From: Pseudomonas silvicola
GTDB taxonomy: Bacteria > Pseudomonadota > Gammaproteobacteria > Pseudomonadales > Pseudomonadaceae
Assembly: GCF_026651855.1 (NCBI RefSeq)
Contig: NZ_CP093280.1
Span: 1,156,001 to 1,220,000 of the forward strand
Reading direction: 5' to 3'
DNA: 64,000 nucleotides
Below are positions 61,986 to 64,000 of this stretch, piece by piece; position 1 is the stretch's first letter; every line of letters starts with the position of its first letter. Position numbers and translations under genes: made by a program. Under the pieces are notes generated by a model. That model saw only the letters and a list, made by a program, of their open reading frames with translations, did no database searches and had not been told where the DNA came from.

Positions 61986-62720
61986 ATGAAACGAAGCAAG
62001 TACGTACAACTCTCGCTGGCCGCCTCGGTGGCGCTGGCGGTGGCCGGCTGTGGCGCGCCGGAGAAGACTTACCAGGTGAAGAAAACCTTCGACTTCAAGA
62101 CGGTGGCCGAATGCACCGCGCAGAAGTTTCCCGTGGACGTGTGTTCCGATGCCTATATCGCCGCGCTCAGCCAGCACCGCAAGATTGCCCCGGTGTACGA
62201 CAACAAGGCTGACTGCGAAGCCGACTTCGTGCCGGACTACTGCCAGGTCGACTCGGCCGGCAAGTACATGCCCCAGCTGGGCGGTTTCGAGGTGGATGCC
62301 GACGGCACCGTCACCCAGTCGCAGCTGGATTCGGCCAAGGCCGAGGTGGCCCGCAGCGGCGGTGACAGCAGCGGGGGCGGCTTCAATGGCAGCGGCTTGC
62401 TGACAGGTCTGCTCATCGGCCACATGCTGAGCAGCAGCACCGGCAATTTCAGGTCGGCGCCGGTGTACCAGTACCGTGACGACCGTGGCAATTACGCCAG
62501 CTCCACCCTGGGGGCGCGCATCAACAGCGGCGCCACGTTCTCGCGCTCGCGTCAGAGCGAGTCGGGCAACGGCTATAGCAGTGGTGGCGGTAGCTTCGGG
62601 CGTATCAACGCCAACCCGGTGTCGGTCCGGCAGGCCACCACCCGCGGTGGTTTCGGCAGTTCGGCCACGGCCCGCAGCGGCTGGAGCGGTTCGTCGTCGC
62701 GCAGCAGTTTCGGCGGTTGA
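61986..62720 (+). CDS. yjfM: YjfM/YgiB-family lipoprotein (DUF1190), copy 2
   Basis: Identical 244-residue repeat of 59880-60614, including lipobox, Cys pairs and Ser/Gly tail. This copy lies next to the full-length yjfC, 7 bp ahead of its start, and so has the normal YjfM-YjfC junction. Confidence 0.92.
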   Translation: MKRSKYVQLSLAASVALAVAGCGAPEKTYQVKKTFDFKTVAECTAQKFPVDVCSDAYIAALSQHRKIAPVYDNKADCEADFVPDYCQVDSAGKYMPQLGGFEVDADGTVTQSQLDSAKAEVARSGGDSSGGGFNGSGLLTGLLIGHMLSSSTGNFRSAPVYQYRDDRGNYASSTLGARINSGATFSRSRQSESGNGYSSGGGSFGRINANPVSVRQATTRGGFGSSATARSGWSGSSSRSSFGG

Positions 62721-62727
62721 GGGCAGC

Positions 62728-63882
62728 ATGAAGAAAATCGCCATCGCCGAACGCCCCGACTGGAAACAGACCGCCGAACGCCTGGGCTTCATGTTCCATA
62801 CCATCGATGGCGAGCCCTATTGGGATGAAAGCGCCTACTACCAGTTCACCCTCAAGCAGATCGAGGACGACCTGGAAGACCCGACCCAGGCCCTTCATGA
62901 ACTGTGCATGGACCTGGTCAGCGAGGTGGTGAACAGCGAGGAAAAACTGGAGCGCCTGAGCATCCCCCCGGCGTTCCATGACCTGGTGCGCACCTCCTGG
63001 CGCGAAGGCCACCCGCACCTATACGGGCGCATGGACTTCTCCTACGACGGTACCGGTCCGGCCAAGTTGCTGGAGCTGAACTACGACACCCCCACCAGCC
63101 TGTACGAGGCAGCGGCCTTCCAGTGGGGCTGGCTGGAGCAGTGCATCGAGCGCGGCATGCTGCCGGCTTCGGTGGACCAGTTCAACAGCATCGACACGCG
63201 CCTGCACGAGGCCTTCGCCGCGCTGAATATCCAGCGGCCGTTCTATTTCGCTTCGATAAAAGGCTCGGTGGAAGACAAGGCGACCACTGACTACCTGCGC
63301 TTGGTCGCCGAGAAGGTCGGTATAGAGTCACGGCACATCGACCTGGAAGACATCGGCCTGCTCGATGGCCGCTTCGTCGACCTGCAGGACCGCTGGATCC
63401 CCCACCTGTTCAAGCTGCACGCCTGGGAGTTCATCTTCCACGAGCCTTTCGGCGCGGCCATCGCTCAGTGTGACACCCAGTTCATGGAGCCCGCCTGGAA
63501 GGCGATTCTCTCCAACAAGGGCATCCTGCCGATGCTGTGGGAGGCTCACAAAGGCCACCCGAACCTGCTGGAAAGCCATCTGGATACCAACCCGCGCTCG
63601 CTGGTGCCCAAGGGCTGGGTACGCAAGCCGTACTTCTCCAGGGAAGGCGCAAACATCGAGCTGCGCACGCCTGATGACCAGCTGCACGTGGTGGATGGCC
63701 CGTACGACGATGCGCCCTATATCTTGCAGCGATTAGCACCACTGCCCAGGTTCGGCGACAGCTACACGCTGGTAGGTTCATGGGTGATCGGCGACCGCGC
63801 CGCGGGGATAGGTATTCGCGAAGATGACAGCCTGATCACCAAGGATACCAGCCGGTTCCTCCCGCATTTGATCCTGAACTGA
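62728..63882 (+). CDS. yjfC: Glutathionylspermidine synthase-family ATP-grasp ligase, intact copy
   Basis: The 384-residue protein matches the C-terminal synthetase domain of glutathionylspermidine synthase, without the amidase domain. Landmarks are YDGTGPAKLLELNYDTPTSL (about residues 106-125), FMEPAWKAILSNKGILPMLW, and VPKGWVRKPYFSREGANIEL, parts of the ATP and metal sites. It probably forms an amide between a carboxylate and an amine; YjfC itself has no proven substrate. It ends the cluster. Its first 207 codons are duplicated in the upstream chimera. Confidence 0.93.
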   Translation: MKKIAIAERPDWKQTAERLGFMFHTIDGEPYWDESAYYQFTLKQIEDDLEDPTQALHELCMDLVSEVVNSEEKLERLSIPPAFHDLVRTSWREGHPHLYGRMDFSYDGTGPAKLLELNYDTPTSLYEAAAFQWGWLEQCIERGMLPASVDQFNSIDTRLHEAFAALNIQRPFYFASIKGSVEDKATTDYLRLVAEKVGIESRHIDLEDIGLLDGRFVDLQDRWIPHLFKLHAWEFIFHEPFGAAIAQCDTQFMEPAWKAILSNKGILPMLWEAHKGHPNLLESHLDTNPRSLVPKGWVRKPYFSREGANIELRTPDDQLHVVDGPYDDAPYILQRLAPLPRFGDSYTLVGSWVIGDRAAGIGIREDDSLITKDTSRFLPHLILN

Positions 63883-63897
63883 AGCCCGGCAGCGGCG

Positions 63898-64000
63898 CTA
63901 CGCCGATCTTTTAGGCAGGAACGGCGGCAGGTACAGCCCCAGGTAAGCATCGAACACCCGCATCCCTTCCTCCGCCATGCGTGGGGTAATCTGCCCATGC
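63898..64000 (-). CDS. C-terminal end of an unidentified minus-strand gene
   Basis: The last 33 codons before a TAG at 63898-63900 read ITPRMAEEGMRVFDAYLGLY and end PPFLPKRSA, with a helical, coding-like pattern. The end resembles a helical regulator C-terminus, but no family can be named from so little. It converges on yjfC, leaving 15 bp between the stops. Confidence 0.55.
   Translation of the reverse strand, partial: HGQITPRMAEEGMRVFDAYLGLYLPPFLPKRSA

Larger units (their letters stand above)
61243..63348 (+). repeat. Tandem duplication unit 2 (2,106 bp)
   Basis: Direct repeat of unit 1, with the same microhomology at its right end (63349). After it, yjfC continues with its own sequence (LLDGRFVDLQDRWIP). 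Unit length is 702 codons, so the junction stays in frame. Confidence 0.97.

Noticed and set aside
59137..63361. Treating the repeated yjfL/yjfM genes as old paralogues
   Set aside because: The copies and their intergenic bases are identical and the offset is a constant 2,106 bp, so this is a recent tandem duplication or assembly artefact, not divergence of paralogues.

Overview
The window is a stretch of chromosome from a high-GC gammaproteobacterium, almost certainly the Pseudomonas putida group. The reasons are the crc/pyrE divergent pair, the coaBC-dut-algC-argB order with a long membrane-anchored AlgC, rpmB-rpmG, a tau/ssu block with ssuF and lsfA, a yjfI-pspA-yjfK-L-M-C cluster, and GC-rich palindromic intergenic repeats. 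No tRNA, rRNA, CRISPR array or complete insertion sequence was seen.

Layout. 0-13 kb is mostly housekeeping: the start of crc, pyrE, a DUF4124 protein, argB, algC, dut, coaBC, radC, a ParE/CopG-type toxin-antitoxin pair, a chemoreceptor with unusual topology, a dipeptide-type binding protein, rpmB and rpmG, and a small I78-type inhibitor. 13-16 kb has a serine hydrolase, a stripped-down sigma-54-type AAA+ activator without a DNA-binding domain, and an orphan MetQ. 16-21.5 kb is a three-gene RND efflux operon with two membrane-fusion proteins (TriABC-like). 21.5-34 kb is sulfur acquisition: a methyltransferase, a metNIQ transporter joined to an NtaA/DszA-type flavin monooxygenase and two SfnB-type oxidoreductases, a cystine ABC transporter, D-cysteine desulfhydrase and serine acetyltransferase. 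34-36 kb is a BetT choline transporter behind a BetI-like operator. 36-43 kb is a cluster that looks accessory: LacI regulator, TonB-dependent receptor, flavin monooxygenase, aldo-keto reductase and sulfonate-type binding protein. 43-44 kb has palindromic repeats with transposon-like ends and a small protein behind a strongly structured leader. 44-56.6 kb holds tauABCD, an orphan sulfonate-type binding protein, an OprD-type porin, lsfA and ssuEADCBF. 56.7-63.9 kb is the PspA-linked membrane cluster. The last bases hold the 3' end of a minus-strand gene.

How it works together. From about 21 to 56 kb the genes form an almost complete route for organosulfur use under sulfate limitation: outer-membrane entry (OprD, TonB receptor), periplasmic capture (seven binding proteins across the window), ABC import (Met, Tcy, Tau, Ssu), oxidative desulfurisation (TauD, SsuD/SsuE, NtaA-type monooxygenases, SfnB-type enzymes), cysteine metabolism (EpsC, DcyD) and peroxide protection (LsfA). 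Several units share short promoter or leader motifs.

The most striking structure is an apparently perfect 2,106-bp direct tandem duplication at 59137-63348 inside the PspA cluster. Its breakpoints are a 13-bp microhomology in yjfK and yjfC. It leaves every original gene intact, doubles yjfL and yjfM, and creates an in-frame YjfC-YjfK chimera. It is either a very recent rearrangement or an assembly artefact, and read data would decide.
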